In this document: positions 1 to 7,435 of the stretch, in pieces | Layout: every line of letters begins with the position of its first letter | Numbering within the stretch: the first letter of the stretch is position 1 | Assembly: GCA_017642445.1 (NCBI GenBank) | Contig: JAGCPA010000084.1 | Location: 1-54,019, forward strand | Reading direction: 5' to 3' | DNA length: 54,019 nucleotides | DNA from: Spirochaetia bacterium | GTDB lineage: Bacteria > Spirochaetota > Spirochaetia > CADAEX01 | The notes under the pieces: model-generated | The model's database searches: none | The model's input: only the letters and a program-made list of their open reading frames with translations | What the model was told of the DNA's origin: nothing | Translations under genes and position numbers: made by a program

Positions 1-175
1 CAAAACAGCCGATGAGCTTATTGCCCTTGCAAAGAAAGAAGGTATCCAGATCACCAAGGCAGAGGCTGAGGCATATCTGACTGAGCTTGCTGATGCAGAG
101 CTGAAACCAGAGCAGCTTGAGAAAATAGCAGGTGGTTTCGGTCTTGAGGACGAAGCTCCACAACCTAAATATTAA
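1..175 (+). CDS. C-terminal end of a Nif11-type RiPP leader-like peptide (partial)
   Basis: The reading frame entering at base 2 codes for 57 residues and stops at 173-175; the start lies outside the window. The visible part runs from TADELIALAKKEGIQIT through EAEAYL and ELADAEL to a GG pair in EKIAGG. This is the layout of Nif11/nitrile-hydratase-like leader peptides (TIGR03798-type), in which a helical leader ends at a double-glycine cleavage site. Twelve residues follow the GG (FGLEDEAPQPKY). That would-be core is short, acidic and has no Cys, Ser or Thr, which is odd for a lanthipeptide or similar substrate. It may be a precursor modified in an unknown way, or a leader-like protein with another role. 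No maturation or export gene is visible on this side. The family call is recognition from sequence pattern; function is not known. Confidence 0.6.
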   Translation, partial: KTADELIALAKKEGIQITKAEAEAYLTELADAELKPEQLEKIAGGFGLEDEAPQPKY

Positions 176-184
176 TCCCTTGCC

Positions 185-321
185 GGAAACAAGTTCTAAG
201 CTAAAGGTTCTATATAATCCCAGCAATAAGACACCCCTGTCAGTAAACAGCCAGAGGCTGTGACACCTCCAGGGGTGCCTTTTGCTGGGAGATAAGGCTT
301 TCTGGCTTAGAACTCGTTTCC
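185..321. repeat. 137-bp nested palindrome between convergent genes
   Basis: Four inverted-repeat layers share one centre. The outer arms 185-201 and 305-321 match over 17 bp with one mismatch. Inside lie 219-226/282-289 (CCCAGCAA/TTGCTGGG), 232-239/270-277 (CACCCCTG/CAGGGGTG) and 247-252/256-261 (ACAGCC/GGCTGT). The element separates the leader-peptide gene from the convergent XRE gene. It could fold into a long hairpin acting as a two-way terminator, or be a small palindromic mobile element; no target-site duplication is obvious. Confidence 0.6.
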
Positions 322-343
322 TTTATGGGGCGAGGGGGCTTTA

Positions 344-544
344 TCAGGATGGGATGTATTCCATCACTTCTTCGACAGAACACTTTAAGATAGAACAGAA
401 CATCTCGATGGTATGGGTGCTGACACTTTCATTGCGCTTTAACCGGGTAATCTGCCCGGGACTCACGTTATATTTATGAATCAGCGTGTATTGTGATATT
501 CCTTTATGACGCATGGTTTCCCACAGTCTGTCATAAGAAATCAT
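344..544 (-). CDS. Small XRE-family (Cro/C1-type) transcriptional regulator
   Basis: The 66-residue protein is essentially one helix-turn-helix domain. Residues about 16-40 (GISQYTLIHKYNVSPGQITRLK) match the Cro/C1 HTH pattern, and the C-terminal half (IEMFCSILKCSVEEVMEYIP) is the usual closing helix of very small XRE proteins. A good Shine-Dalgarno (GGAGG, near 551-556) lies before the ATG at 544. The gene is divergent from the two membrane-protein genes starting at 644. The 99-bp gap holds two dyads of the form TTAACC-N6-GGTTAA that overlap the promoter of the 644 gene, so the protein is probably a repressor of that operon and of itself. DNA binding is inferred; the HTH assignment is firm. 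Confidence 0.85.
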   Translation of the reverse strand: MISYDRLWETMRHKGISQYTLIHKYNVSPGQITRLKRNESVSTHTIEMFCSILKCSVEEVMEYIPS

Positions 545-567
545 GCAGTTCCTCCGGTCAACAGTTC

Positions 568-597
568 TTGACTAATATTAACCATATTTGGTATATA
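568..597 (+). promoter_or_regulatory. Sigma70-type promoter of the AT-rich operon
   Basis: A -35 box TTGACT (568-573) is followed at 17-18 bp by GTATAT/TATATA (591-597). Transcription would start near 604 and reach the Shine-Dalgarno GGGAGGAGG just before the ATG at 644. The first operator-like dyad fills the spacer. Confidence 0.6.
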
Positions 598-622
598 AAT
601 AGTATTAACCAATATCGGTTAA
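578..622. promoter_or_regulatory. Two tandem operator-like dyads, probable XRE binding sites
   Basis: Site 1 (578-595) is TTAACC-N6-GGTATA, imperfect in one position. Site 2 (605-622) is a perfect TTAACC-N6-GGTTAA. Their centres are 27 bp apart. Site 1 sits between the -35 and -10 boxes and site 2 covers the expected start of transcription, the classic placement for repression. The adjacent divergent XRE gene is the obvious candidate ligand. Confidence 0.6.
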
Positions 623-643
623 TGTAATTAGGGAGGAGGACTA

Positions 644-1681
644 ATGGGCTTTTTCTTATTTATATTAATAAGTTTGTGTGTTATCGGAGGAATATTTTAT
701 TATTTTATACGAAAAGCTATTGTGGGTGTTAATTATTTAAAAGATACCATAGTTAATAGAGAAGAATTAACATCAGAAAAATTAATAAGCATAATAAATA
801 AATATGCTGAGCATTTTGAAGCGAGTATTCTGACCGATAACAAACCAGAGGATAATTTAGATATAGGGGTAATTTGTAAGCAAAACTGGAATGAGAGGGT
901 TATTTGCATTGATATAAATAATATTTCTCAAGGATATCTCTTGTTCAAATGTTATATGATAATGAATAATAATTTTTCAGAAGATGAATTAGTACAGACA
1001 TTGAATGAGTGGAATAATAAGGATAATGAATTTAATGCAAAGACACAACTAAAAAATGGTAAGATTTGTTTGGAACATCAATATTTTTTCTCGGATAGTC
1101 TTTCTTCTAAAGATTTATGCTCTGAATTAATTATGATGAATGAAACAGCAGATAATTTCATTACGGCTTTGAGATTAAAGTATAATGTCTTAAATGATGA
1201 AGAAGAAGATGATGATGATGATATTGAACTCCCAATAAATAAAATCACTCCTCAAAATATAATAAAAATAATTGATAAGAAAGATTTCCCAAAGGCTAGA
1301 CCAGTTGGAGATGTCGCAATAGAATTGTTTTCTAAAGAATATCAAATTTATCTTTACGTAAGTTTAGAACATATTGCAGACGAATATTTATTGTTAACAT
1401 ATTTTATTGATGCTGAGAATATTAAAAAAACTGAAAATGTAAAAATAAGTATTTTTGATGACAAATTAGAATCACTTGTTTATAACTATAATAATTCAAA
1501 AGAAAGTTTTGATCCAAAGGCTTATTATGATGGGCAATCCTTTAGTCTTTTAGATAAATTTTATTTTACAGACTGTATATCTAGTTATAGCCTTAACTAT
1601 CAATTGTCCCAATTTGCGCGTTCAGTAAATATTTTCATTAATAAGTATCCTATAGACAAAATAATAATGGAGTCAAAATGA
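644..1681 (+). CDS. Membrane-anchored protein with two divergent YbjN-like repeats
   Basis: I do not recognise a named family for the whole protein (345 residues). One N-terminal membrane segment (residues about 2-25) is followed by a soluble part made of two similar halves. Each half has a beta-rich stretch (around ICIDINNISQGYLLFKCYMI and IYLYVSLEHIADEYLLLTYF), a strand with an aromatic turn (EHQYFFSDSLSSKDL; DKFYFTDCISSYSLN) and a closing helix. That order resembles the YbjN/type III chaperone-like fold, here in tandem, with an acidic linker (EEEDDDDD, near 200). The reading is very AT-rich compared with the 45-50% GC genes from 3130 onward, which suggests horizontal acquisition. A strong Shine-Dalgarno (GGGAGGAGG) supports the start. 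It overlaps the next gene by 4 bp (ATGA), so the two are co-translated. The YbjN link is inference from pattern only. Confidence 0.6.
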   Translation: MGFFLFILISLCVIGGIFYYFIRKAIVGVNYLKDTIVNREELTSEKLISIINKYAEHFEASILTDNKPEDNLDIGVICKQNWNERVICIDINNISQGYLLFKCYMIMNNNFSEDELVQTLNEWNNKDNEFNAKTQLKNGKICLEHQYFFSDSLSSKDLCSELIMMNETADNFITALRLKYNVLNDEEEDDDDDIELPINKITPQNIIKIIDKKDFPKARPVGDVAIELFSKEYQIYLYVSLEHIADEYLLLTYFIDAENIKKTENVKISIFDDKLESLVYNYNNSKESFDPKAYYDGQSFSLLDKFYFTDCISSYSLNYQLSQFARSVNIFINKYPIDKIIMESK

Positions 1682-2778
1682 GTGTAGAAGAAAGAGAATC
1701 AAGTGGTGGAAGATATGTATTAATTGCTTTTTTTGCAATATGTTCAATTGTAGGATGTTGGATTGAGTTTGAGGGACATTATTTCCTTAAAATAATTACA
1801 ACAATACTTATACTGATTGGTTGTTTCCCTCTTGGGTTGCTTGGGTATAAAATTGGAAATGCAATTACAATGCTTTTTTGTCCTGATGCTATACTAACAA
1901 CAAGTGCCGTAAGGGGTAGGTTATATTTCCTTGCCTGGAGAATTTTGCCAAGACTGTTGTGTGTTATGATATTAGTAGCTCTTCCAATTGGACTTATGCA
2001 AGTATTCGGGCAAGATGAGAGTGACAATTCACAGGAATATTCAGAAAATACATATCAAGATAAGACAGTAACTAACAACAAAGTTGCGGCTGAGGAAAAT
2101 GTTTTTACTATAATGGCGGTTGATGCAGAACAAAAAGGATTAGATTTATTAGCAGCAGGCCCTAGAGTTTTTCTTTGCAGAGATTCAAAATGGGTATTGT
2201 ATCTTTATGTTGCTAATGCCGAGTTTAATTCGTGGACAGTCTATACCGAAACAAAAAAATTGGACGGGAGCGACCTAGATACTATTACAAAAACAACACT
2301 TTGTCCAGAAATTCTTAACAATGATAATTATATAATCAATTGTTGCAGAAATCCTGAACCAGAATATATTGTTAAAACTCAGAAGGGTAATTATTATTCT
2401 GTTTCAACCCGGAAATACAGTACTGTAAAATCTGAAAATGATTCTTTGAAATTTCTTAAAGAGGAAGGAATTATAAAAGATAAAAAATTTAAACCTTCAG
2501 AACAACTATTGGATATTTGTTCGGGTAAAAAAGATACCTCAAATATTGATGAGTGTATAATGTTTGCAAATTTAAATATAACAAATAAAGATGGATCAAC
2601 CCCACTTATACTTGCATGTCAAAATAGGTTATCCGATGATATTATAAATAAGCTTATAGCATTTGGTGCAGACTTAAATATAAAGAATAAAAAAGGACAG
2701 ACAGCTCTCTATTGGGCAAAATCTAATAATCTAGATTGGATTGTTGCTGTATTGAAATCTGCAGGAGCCAAAGAGTGA
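1678..2778 (+). CDS. Multi-pass membrane protein with C-terminal ankyrin repeats
   Basis: The 366-residue protein begins with three hydrophobic segments (residues about 14-28, 34-60 and 89-110), then has a polar region with several paired Cys, and ends in ankyrin-type repeats. The clearest repeat is DGSTPLILACQNR..IINKLIAFGADLNIKNKKGQTALYWAKSNN, near residues 300-355. Ankyrin repeats bind protein partners, so the C-terminus is probably a docking surface on the side of the membrane where it sits. The gene is translationally coupled to the YbjN-like gene and shares its low GC content. A rho-independent terminator follows at 2824. No enzymatic motif is visible. Function is unknown; a sensor, immunity or stress-envelope role would be guesswork. 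Confidence 0.65.
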   Translation: MSVEERESSGGRYVLIAFFAICSIVGCWIEFEGHYFLKIITTILILIGCFPLGLLGYKIGNAITMLFCPDAILTTSAVRGRLYFLAWRILPRLLCVMILVALPIGLMQVFGQDESDNSQEYSENTYQDKTVTNNKVAAEENVFTIMAVDAEQKGLDLLAAGPRVFLCRDSKWVLYLYVANAEFNSWTVYTETKKLDGSDLDTITKTTLCPEILNNDNYIINCCRNPEPEYIVKTQKGNYYSVSTRKYSTVKSENDSLKFLKEEGIIKDKKFKPSEQLLDICSGKKDTSNIDECIMFANLNITNKDGSTPLILACQNRLSDDIINKLIAFGADLNIKNKKGQTALYWAKSNNLDWIVAVLKSAGAKE

Positions 2779-2823
2779 TTTATAATTCTTTATTGTCCTA
2801 ACAATAAAAATCTTTTACATACC

Positions 2824-2852
2824 ACCGGTCGCACCCCGCGGCCGGTTTTTTT
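2824..2852 (+). terminator. Rho-independent terminator of the AT-rich operon
   Basis: A 9-bp stem (ACCGGTCGC with GCGGCCGGT, one T-G pair) closes a 5-nt loop and is followed by seven T residues. It lies 46 bp after the ankyrin gene and isolates that operon from what follows. Confidence 0.85.
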
Positions 2853-2910
2853 ATGCCCCTCCGCCTTAAACGAATAATGGGGTAAATAAGTTTATAACTT
2901 TTCTTATAAC

Positions 2911-3042
2911 CAACAGGCAGTAATGCCTGCCTGAGATATTGGGCTCCTCAGCAACAAGCATGCCATACTGTAAAGATGGCAGTATGGCTGGGCTTGTCTG
3001 AGGGGTACCCACCGATCGAGGGCAGGTATTAACTGCCTGTTG
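2911..3042 (+). ncRNA. Candidate structured RNA element, copy 1
   Basis: This intergenic stretch folds into nested helices: a long closing stem 2911-2921/3032-3042 continuing into 2926-2931/3021-3026, then TGGG/CCCA (2940-2943/3008-3011), CCTCAG/CTGAGG (2946-2951/2998-3003), CAAGC/GCTTG (2955-2959/2992-2996) and GCCATACTG/CAGTATGGC (2962-2970/2980-2988). A second copy at 17155-17295 keeps every helix while changing several base pairs in a compensated way. The copies share unpaired blocks such as AACAAGC and GGGTAC. The element lies between a terminator and the rpsF promoter; its 3' arm overlaps the rpsF -35 box, so it is not simply an rpsF 5' leader. Strand is not certain. I could not match it to 6S, SRP, tmRNA or a known riboswitch. 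Confidence 0.6.
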
Positions 3043-3068
3043 ACTTATATATATAAATAATGTTATAA
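3040..3068 (+). promoter_or_regulatory. Promoter of the rpsF-ssb-rpsR block
   Basis: TTGACT (3040-3045), a 17-bp spacer and TTATAA (3063-3068) form a good sigma70-type promoter, with a start of transcription near 3075 and a leader of about 55 nt. The -35 box overlaps the last helix arm of structured element copy 1, so folding of a transcript through the element and use of this promoter may interfere with each other. Confidence 0.6.
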
Positions 3069-3129
3069 ACAAATTTGACCTCTTTATTCTATCTGTATGG
3101 GTAGAATCAAAAGACCACAAGGAGGAAAA

Positions 3130-3411
3130 ATGAGAAAGTACGAAGTAACCTTCATTTTCCGCGCGGAAAGTGACAAGTTAGAGCAGGGAAAGACATTCGT
3201 CAAGGATGTTCTCACCAAAGCTTCTGCAAATTTTCTTGAAGAAAAGGACGTAGGAGAAAAGATCCTTGCTTACGAGATCAAGAAACAGACAAAAGGACAC
3301 TACTACTATTTCACACTGGAAATGAACCCAGCAGTTCTTGATTCAGTTGAAAAAGAGATCCGACTCAACGCTGATGTACTTAAATTCTTGTTTGTAAAGC
3401 TGGACGACTGA
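3130..3411 (+). CDS. rpsF: 30S ribosomal protein S6
   Basis: The 93-residue product has the S6 ferredoxin-like fold, with RKYEVTFIFRA at the N-terminus, the conserved basic/aromatic stretch YEIKKQTKGHYYYF and the end of helix 2 (LNADVLKFLFVKLDD). S6 pairs with S18 on the platform of the 30S subunit. I use the ATG at 3130 rather than one 33 bases upstream because AAGGAGG sits just before it and because S6 proteins start at MRKYE. It opens the rpsF-ssb-rpsR order that is conserved in many bacteria, followed here by DUF2232, rplI and dnaB. Confidence 0.95.
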   Translation: MRKYEVTFIFRAESDKLEQGKTFVKDVLTKASANFLEEKDVGEKILAYEIKKQTKGHYYYFTLEMNPAVLDSVEKEIRLNADVLKFLFVKLDD

Positions 3412-3431
3412 TTTACAAAAGGATTTAGCGT

Positions 3432-3875
3432 ATGACAGATATTAATCGGGTTATCCTGGTAGGTAGACTGGTTAAGGATGCTGAGCTTAAGTTCACAAGC
3501 GCAAGCACCCCGGTGACACGGTTTTCAGTAGCTGTAAACAGAAGCCGCAAGAACGGCGATCAGTGGGAAGAAGAGGTCAGCTATATTGATATCGTGCTGT
3601 GGGGACGCTCTGCAGAGTCCATCAGCAAGTTCCTGACAAAAGGAAAACAGGTTGCAGTGGAGGGAGAACTCCGCCAGAACCGTTGGGAGCAGGATGGTCA
3701 GCAGAGAAGCAAGCTTGAGGTTGTAGCCAGCAATGTCCAGCTTTTAAGCGGCGGGACAGCAACAGGCGGTGGAAATGCACAGCCACAGGGCCAGCAGGGC
3801 AGTTTTGCCAAGAAGAGTGCTCCACAGAGCGCTCCGGAGCCTGACCATTTTGATGATGATGGCATTCCATTCTGA
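3432..3875 (+). CDS. ssb: Single-stranded DNA-binding protein
   Basis: The 147-residue protein has an N-terminal OB-fold (residues 1-110, starting [22 protein letters not shown] and including the [13 protein letters not shown] strand), a Gly/Gln-rich linker (about 111-137) and the acidic tail ending DDDGIPF. This tail recruits replication and repair proteins. The gene sits 20 bp after rpsF with an AAAGGA ribosome site and is in the standard S6-SSB-S18 operon. Length and domain order are typical of the housekeeping SSB. Confidence 0.95.
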   Translation: MTDINRVILVGRLVKDAELKFTSASTPVTRFSVAVNRSRKNGDQWEEEVSYIDIVLWGRSAESISKFLTKGKQVAVEGELRQNRWEQDGQQRSKLEVVASNVQLLSGGTATGGGNAQPQGQQGSFAKKSAPQSAPEPDHFDDDGIPF

Positions 3876-3904
3876 TTTTGTTTGTAAAAGGAGATTGTAA
3901 GACA

Positions 3905-4189
3905 ATGGAAAATAAAGATGATGTTAGAGAAATGATGCCGGAAGAGGACGAGAAGGCCGAATTCGGTAAAAGAGCAAAAGTAGTATTCAAAAAGAAAGTT
4001 TGCAAGTTCTGTGCTCAGAATCTGCAGATTGACTATAAGAATCCTGATTCCCTCAGAAGATTTGTGACAGAACGGGGAAAGATCCTTCCTCGCAGAATCA
4101 CAGGAACATGTGCAAAGCATCAGAGGGCATTGACCAGAGAAGTTAAGAAGTGCAGAGTTCTTGCTCTTCTTCCATTTGACAAGAAATGA
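3905..4189 (+). CDS. rpsR: 30S ribosomal protein S18
   Basis: The S18 core is clear: [33 protein letters not shown], then [24 protein letters not shown]18 binds S6 and helix 22/23 of 16S rRNA. I choose the ATG at 3905 (94 residues) over an ATG at 3878, because the latter follows the ssb stop by only 2 bases with no ribosome site, whereas AAAGGAG precedes 3905, though at an 11-nt distance. The N-terminal extension is acidic ([15 protein letters not shown]), longer than in E. coli. Two Cys pairs near the N- and C-terminal parts of the core (C-x2-C not fully kept) mean zinc binding is uncertain. Confidence 0.93.
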   Translation: MENKDDVREMMPEEDEKAEFGKRAKVVFKKKVCKFCAQNLQIDYKNPDSLRRFVTERGKILPRRITGTCAKHQRALTREVKKCRVLALLPFDKK

Positions 4190-4208
4190 TTGACCGGGAA
4201 AAGCGCTG

Positions 4209-5162
4209 ATGTCTAAACGGGATTACATGGGAGCACTTATCGCCTCCTGCGTTTCTGTCTTTGCATATCAGACCGGCTTTTTCTTCTTTCTGTTTCTGGT
4301 CCCGCTCCAGCTGCTCCTTTTCAGAAGCGGCTTAAAGGTGGCCCGCATTGCGGTGCTTGGAGTAGGGGTTGCTCTGGTTTATCTGGGGATACGGCATACT
4401 GCACAGGGAACTGGCGATGTACGGAGCTATCTGCTTTTAGTGGAGCTTGTCATTCCGGTCCTTCTGCTGGGCGGTTTTCTTCTGGAGAACGGTTTCTTCG
4501 GGAACCTGGGAGGAGTGCTTCTGAATGCTCTTCTTGCCACTGCCATAACAGCTCTGGTAAGCATAGCAGTTCTGCATGTGCTTCTTAATAATGAAGCTTT
4601 TTTAGCTTACTACAAGGCCCAGTTCGCCGAGATGTTCAATATCCTGAAGTCGACTTTGGCTGTCAGCAGCGATATAGACCTGATCCCTATGATGGATATG
4701 GATGTTGACACCATGCTTAGTCATGTGTCTTCTGTTTTTTTCAAAGGCTTTCTGTTTGCCTATTTCGGCATCCTGTTTTTAAGCTATATATTCGCCCTTT
4801 CGGTGGAGAAGCTTACAAAGCGCGAGCCGGGAATAATAACAGTGATGATTCCGGACTACTTTGTCTGGGTCCTGATTGCGGCTTTGAGCCTGGTGCTTAT
4901 AGATGCCAGATTCCAGCCCAATCCGGTGCTTGGCTATGTAGGATGGAATGTGTTTCTGATTGTCATGCTCCTCTATGGACTTAGGGGAATGGGACTTATC
5001 AGACAGATGCTGGAGGTGCGCAAGGTGCATCCCGTGGTGCGTTTTTTCTTGGCTTTTGCAACTGTGATCCTGCTTATGCATCCGCGGTATGGACGCGTTC
5101 TTCTGGTAGGAATTCCGCTGGTCGGGATTTCCGAGATCTGGTTTAAATATAAACGGACTTGA
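4209..5162 (+). CDS. DUF2232 (YybS-type) membrane protein
   Basis: The 317-residue protein is almost wholly hydrophobic, with about eight predicted membrane segments and a short polar stretch in the middle (residues about 140-170). Position and topology fit the DUF2232/YybS family, which is usually found between rpsR and rplI in Gram-positive and related genomes. The biochemical role of the family is not established. The gene begins 19 bp after rpsR and ends 12 bp before rplI, so it is almost certainly co-transcribed. The ribosome site (GGGAAAAG) is weak. Confidence 0.75.
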   Translation: MSKRDYMGALIASCVSVFAYQTGFFFFLFLVPLQLLLFRSGLKVARIAVLGVGVALVYLGIRHTAQGTGDVRSYLLLVELVIPVLLLGGFLLENGFFGNLGGVLLNALLATAITALVSIAVLHVLLNNEAFLAYYKAQFAEMFNILKSTLAVSSDIDLIPMMDMDVDTMLSHVSSVFFKGFLFAYFGILFLSYIFALSVEKLTKREPGIITVMIPDYFVWVLIAALSLVLIDARFQPNPVLGYVGWNVFLIVMLLYGLRGMGLIRQMLEVRKVHPVVRFFLAFATVILLMHPRYGRVLLVGIPLVGISEIWFKYKRT

Positions 5163-5174
5163 AGGAGTTTTTAT

Positions 5175-5642
5175 ATGTCAATCAAAGTTATTCTTAATCA
5201 GGATGTTTTGAATCTTGGAGAAGAAGGGGATGTCTGCAAGGTTGCAGATGGATATGCAAGAAACTATCTTTTCCCTCAGAATCTGGCAGTTCCTTATACA
5301 AAACAGTACATTGTCCTGTTTGATCAGAGAAAAGAGCAGATTGAGAAGAGAAAGGCAGAGAAGCACGCAGCTGCACTCAGCCTCAAGGAGAAGATCGAGG
5401 CTCTTGGATCTGTAGAGATTAAGATGCCTGCAGGCGAAGGCGACAAGCTGTTCGGTTCTGTAAACAACGCAATGATCGCAGAGCAGCTGGCTGCAAACGG
5501 CATCGAGGTGGAGCGCAAGAAGATCGAGCTCGGAACTTCTGCCATCAAGATGATCGGAACATACCCTGTAAAAGTTAAACTCTATAACAACGAGACTGCA
5601 GAGCTCAAAGTTGTTGTATCAAAAGAAGAGGCTAAGGCATAA
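5175..5642 (+). CDS. rplI: 50S ribosomal protein L9
   Basis: The 155-residue protein has both L9 domains: the N-terminal rRNA-binding part (MSIKVILNQDVLNLGEEGDVCKVADGYARNYLFPQNLA), the long central helix (residues about 45-78) and the C-terminal domain with GDKLFGSV and the conserved IELG segment. The start has a good ribosome site (AAGGAG). Length is the normal 147-155. Confidence 0.95.
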   Translation: MSIKVILNQDVLNLGEEGDVCKVADGYARNYLFPQNLAVPYTKQYIVLFDQRKEQIEKRKAEKHAAALSLKEKIEALGSVEIKMPAGEGDKLFGSVNNAMIAEQLAANGIEVERKKIELGTSAIKMIGTYPVKVKLYNNETAELKVVVSKEEAKA

Positions 5643-5644
5643 CT

Positions 5645-6991
5645 ATGGCTGAATCCGGACTGAGAGACAAGATACCGCCTAACAACCTGGAGGCAGAGAA
5701 GGCTACATTGGGAGCTATCCTGATGAACTCCGACTCTCTCCTTACAGTATCTAAGATACTCCGTCCGGATGATTTCTATAAGAATGCCAACAAGAAGATT
5801 TATCAGGCTATGCTGAACCTGGACCAGCAGAACAGCAGCAATGTTGATATTCTTACTGTGATCCAGGAGCTCAAGCGCATAGGGGAGCTGGAGGCGGCCG
5901 GTGGAGCAGCCTATGTCTCATCCCTAACCTCCGAGGTTCCAACCACAGCAAATGTGGAGTATTATGCACAGATTGTCCAGGACAACAGCGTAAGGCGTTC
6001 CCTTATCCAGACCTCCAACGAGATCATAGCTGGTGCTTTTGACGATACTGTAGCTACCGGAACTATGCTGGAAAGCGCAGAGCGCAAGATTTTCGATATC
6101 ACCGAAAAGCATCATTCCTCAGATTATAAATCGGTAAGCAGCCTGGTATCTCCTGCCTTTGACCTTATCCAGTACAGGATGGGAACCAAGGCAGACTGTA
6201 CAGGTATCCCTTCTGGGTATTCAGATCTGGATTCCCTGACCAACGGTTTCCAGAATTCAGAGCTTATAGTCATTGGAGCCCGTCCTTCCAAGGGAAAGAC
6301 AGCGCTTGCCCTCTCCATGGCAGCCAATATGGCCGGCCGTTATAAGAAGAGGGTTGGTTTCTTCTCCCTGGAGACCGATGGAATGGCTCTTATGCAGCGT
6401 CTCCTTGCCGGAGAAGCCCATGTGAACAGCCACAGGATCCAGAGCGGTTTCCTCTCTGACCGTGAGTTCACCAAGCTTGGAGTGGCCGGAGATGTAATAT
6501 ATGAGTCTCCTATGTTTATCTGCGATACCCCGAATATGCGGCTTATCGACCTCAGGACCGAGGCAAGGAAGCTCCGTGCCAAGGAGAAGATTGAGATCAT
6601 CTTCATCGACTACATAGGTCTTATCTCTTCTGATAACAAGGATCTGCCGCGGCATGAGCAGGTGGCCGAGATATCCCGTTCCCTGAAGCAGCTGGCCCGT
6701 GAGCTTAAGATTCCTGTTATAGTGCTTGCCCAGGTTAAGAGAGAGGTTAAAGAGGACAAACCGTCTCTGTCCGACCTCAGGGAATCAGGCTCTATTGAGC
6801 AGGATGCCGACCTGGTTCTGTTCCTTCACGATGCCAAGAAGAAAGAGGAGAAGGACGAGCAGGATGTCTCTGCCGGAAAAGAGGTCGATGTCATCATAGC
6901 CAAGAACAGAAACGGCCCGATCGGCGAGGTCAAGCTCATGTTCCTCCCTGCATACACCCGTTTCGAGCCTATCTCCAAGGAGCAGCAATGA
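5645..6991 (+). CDS. dnaB: Replicative DNA helicase DnaB
   Basis: The 448-residue protein has the N-terminal helical domain ([17 protein letters not shown], residues about 10-110) and the RecA-like motor domain. Walker A is [11 protein letters not shown] (near residue 216), Walker B is [12 protein letters not shown] (near 325) and the last conserved block is the [16 protein letters not shown] stretch. It unwinds DNA at the fork and loads primase. It follows rplI by 2 bp, an arrangement also known in other bacteria, and overlaps rnhA by 4 bp. No intein is visible. Confidence 0.96.
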   Translation: MAESGLRDKIPPNNLEAEKATLGAILMNSDSLLTVSKILRPDDFYKNANKKIYQAMLNLDQQNSSNVDILTVIQELKRIGELEAAGGAAYVSSLTSEVPTTANVEYYAQIVQDNSVRRSLIQTSNEIIAGAFDDTVATGTMLESAERKIFDITEKHHSSDYKSVSSLVSPAFDLIQYRMGTKADCTGIPSGYSDLDSLTNGFQNSELIVIGARPSKGKTALALSMAANMAGRYKKRVGFFSLETDGMALMQRLLAGEAHVNSHRIQSGFLSDREFTKLGVAGDVIYESPMFICDTPNMRLIDLRTEARKLRAKEKIEIIFIDYIGLISSDNKDLPRHEQVAEISRSLKQLARELKIPVIVLAQVKREVKEDKPSLSDLRESGSIEQDADLVLFLHDAKKKEEKDEQDVSAGKEVDVIIAKNRNGPIGEVKLMFLPAYTRFEPISKEQQ

Positions 6992-7434
6992 AAGATGTGT
7001 CTGTATATACAGATGGCGGCTGTTCCGGCAATCCCGGCCCCGGTGGATGGGCTTTTGTAATCCTTTCCGGAGATGCCAAGGTGCTCCTTTCAGGGGGCGA
7101 GCAGGCTACCACCAACAACAGGATGGAGCTTACAGCAGTAATCTCTGCCTTGCGCTATATCTCTTTGAACCTAAAGGATTCCTCTGTAACCTTGTATACC
7201 GACTCTCAGTATGTGCAGCAGGGTATAACCCAGTGGATAAGCCGCTGGCTAAGGAACGGCTGGCGCACTGCAGACAAAAAGCCTGTTAAGAATGTTGAGC
7301 TCTGGCAGACTCTGTATCAGCTGGACCAGGAGCTCCACCCGTCATGGCAGTGGGTCAAGGGCCACGCAGGCAACACATATAATGAGATGTGCGATTCCAT
7401 GGTAAGGAAAGAGATGGATAAATTCTTATCCTGA
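6988..7434 (+). CDS. rnhA: Ribonuclease HI
   Basis: The 148-residue enzyme cuts RNA in RNA-DNA hybrids. All four metal-binding acids are seen: D9 ([12 protein letters not shown]), E47 (NNRMEL), D72 (LYTDSQYV) and D136, plus the catalytic-loop His126 (VKGHAGN). The basic protrusion [18 protein letters not shown] is present, which makes it the E. coli RNase HI type. Its ATGA start overlaps the end of dnaB, so translation is coupled. The stop lies 1 bp from the stop of the convergent lipoprotein gene. Confidence 0.96.
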   Translation: MKDVSVYTDGGCSGNPGPGGWAFVILSGDAKVLLSGGEQATTNNRMELTAVISALRYISLNLKDSSVTLYTDSQYVQQGITQWISRWLRNGWRTADKKPVKNVELWQTLYQLDQELHPSWQWVKGHAGNTYNEMCDSMVRKEMDKFLS

Positions 7435-7435
7435 C

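Noticed and set aside
2911-3042. Element copy 1 as an S6/S18 autoregulatory leader of rpsF
   Set aside because: Its 3' end overlaps the -35 box of the rpsF promoter, so it is not in the mRNA, and the second copy is next to an unrelated gene.
3075-3107. Second rpsF promoter TTGACC ... TAGAAT
   Set aside because: Spacing is 21 bp, too long; the TTGACT-N17-TTATAA pair upstream is better.
2866-3120. Minus-strand open frame of 84 codons over structured element copy 1
   Set aside because: It runs through palindromic sequence, has no ribosome site and no recognisable protein; the frame is a by-product of the element.
3878-3904. Upstream ATG for rpsR
   Set aside because: No ribosome site and only 2 bp after the ssb stop; the 3905 ATG has AAAGGAG.
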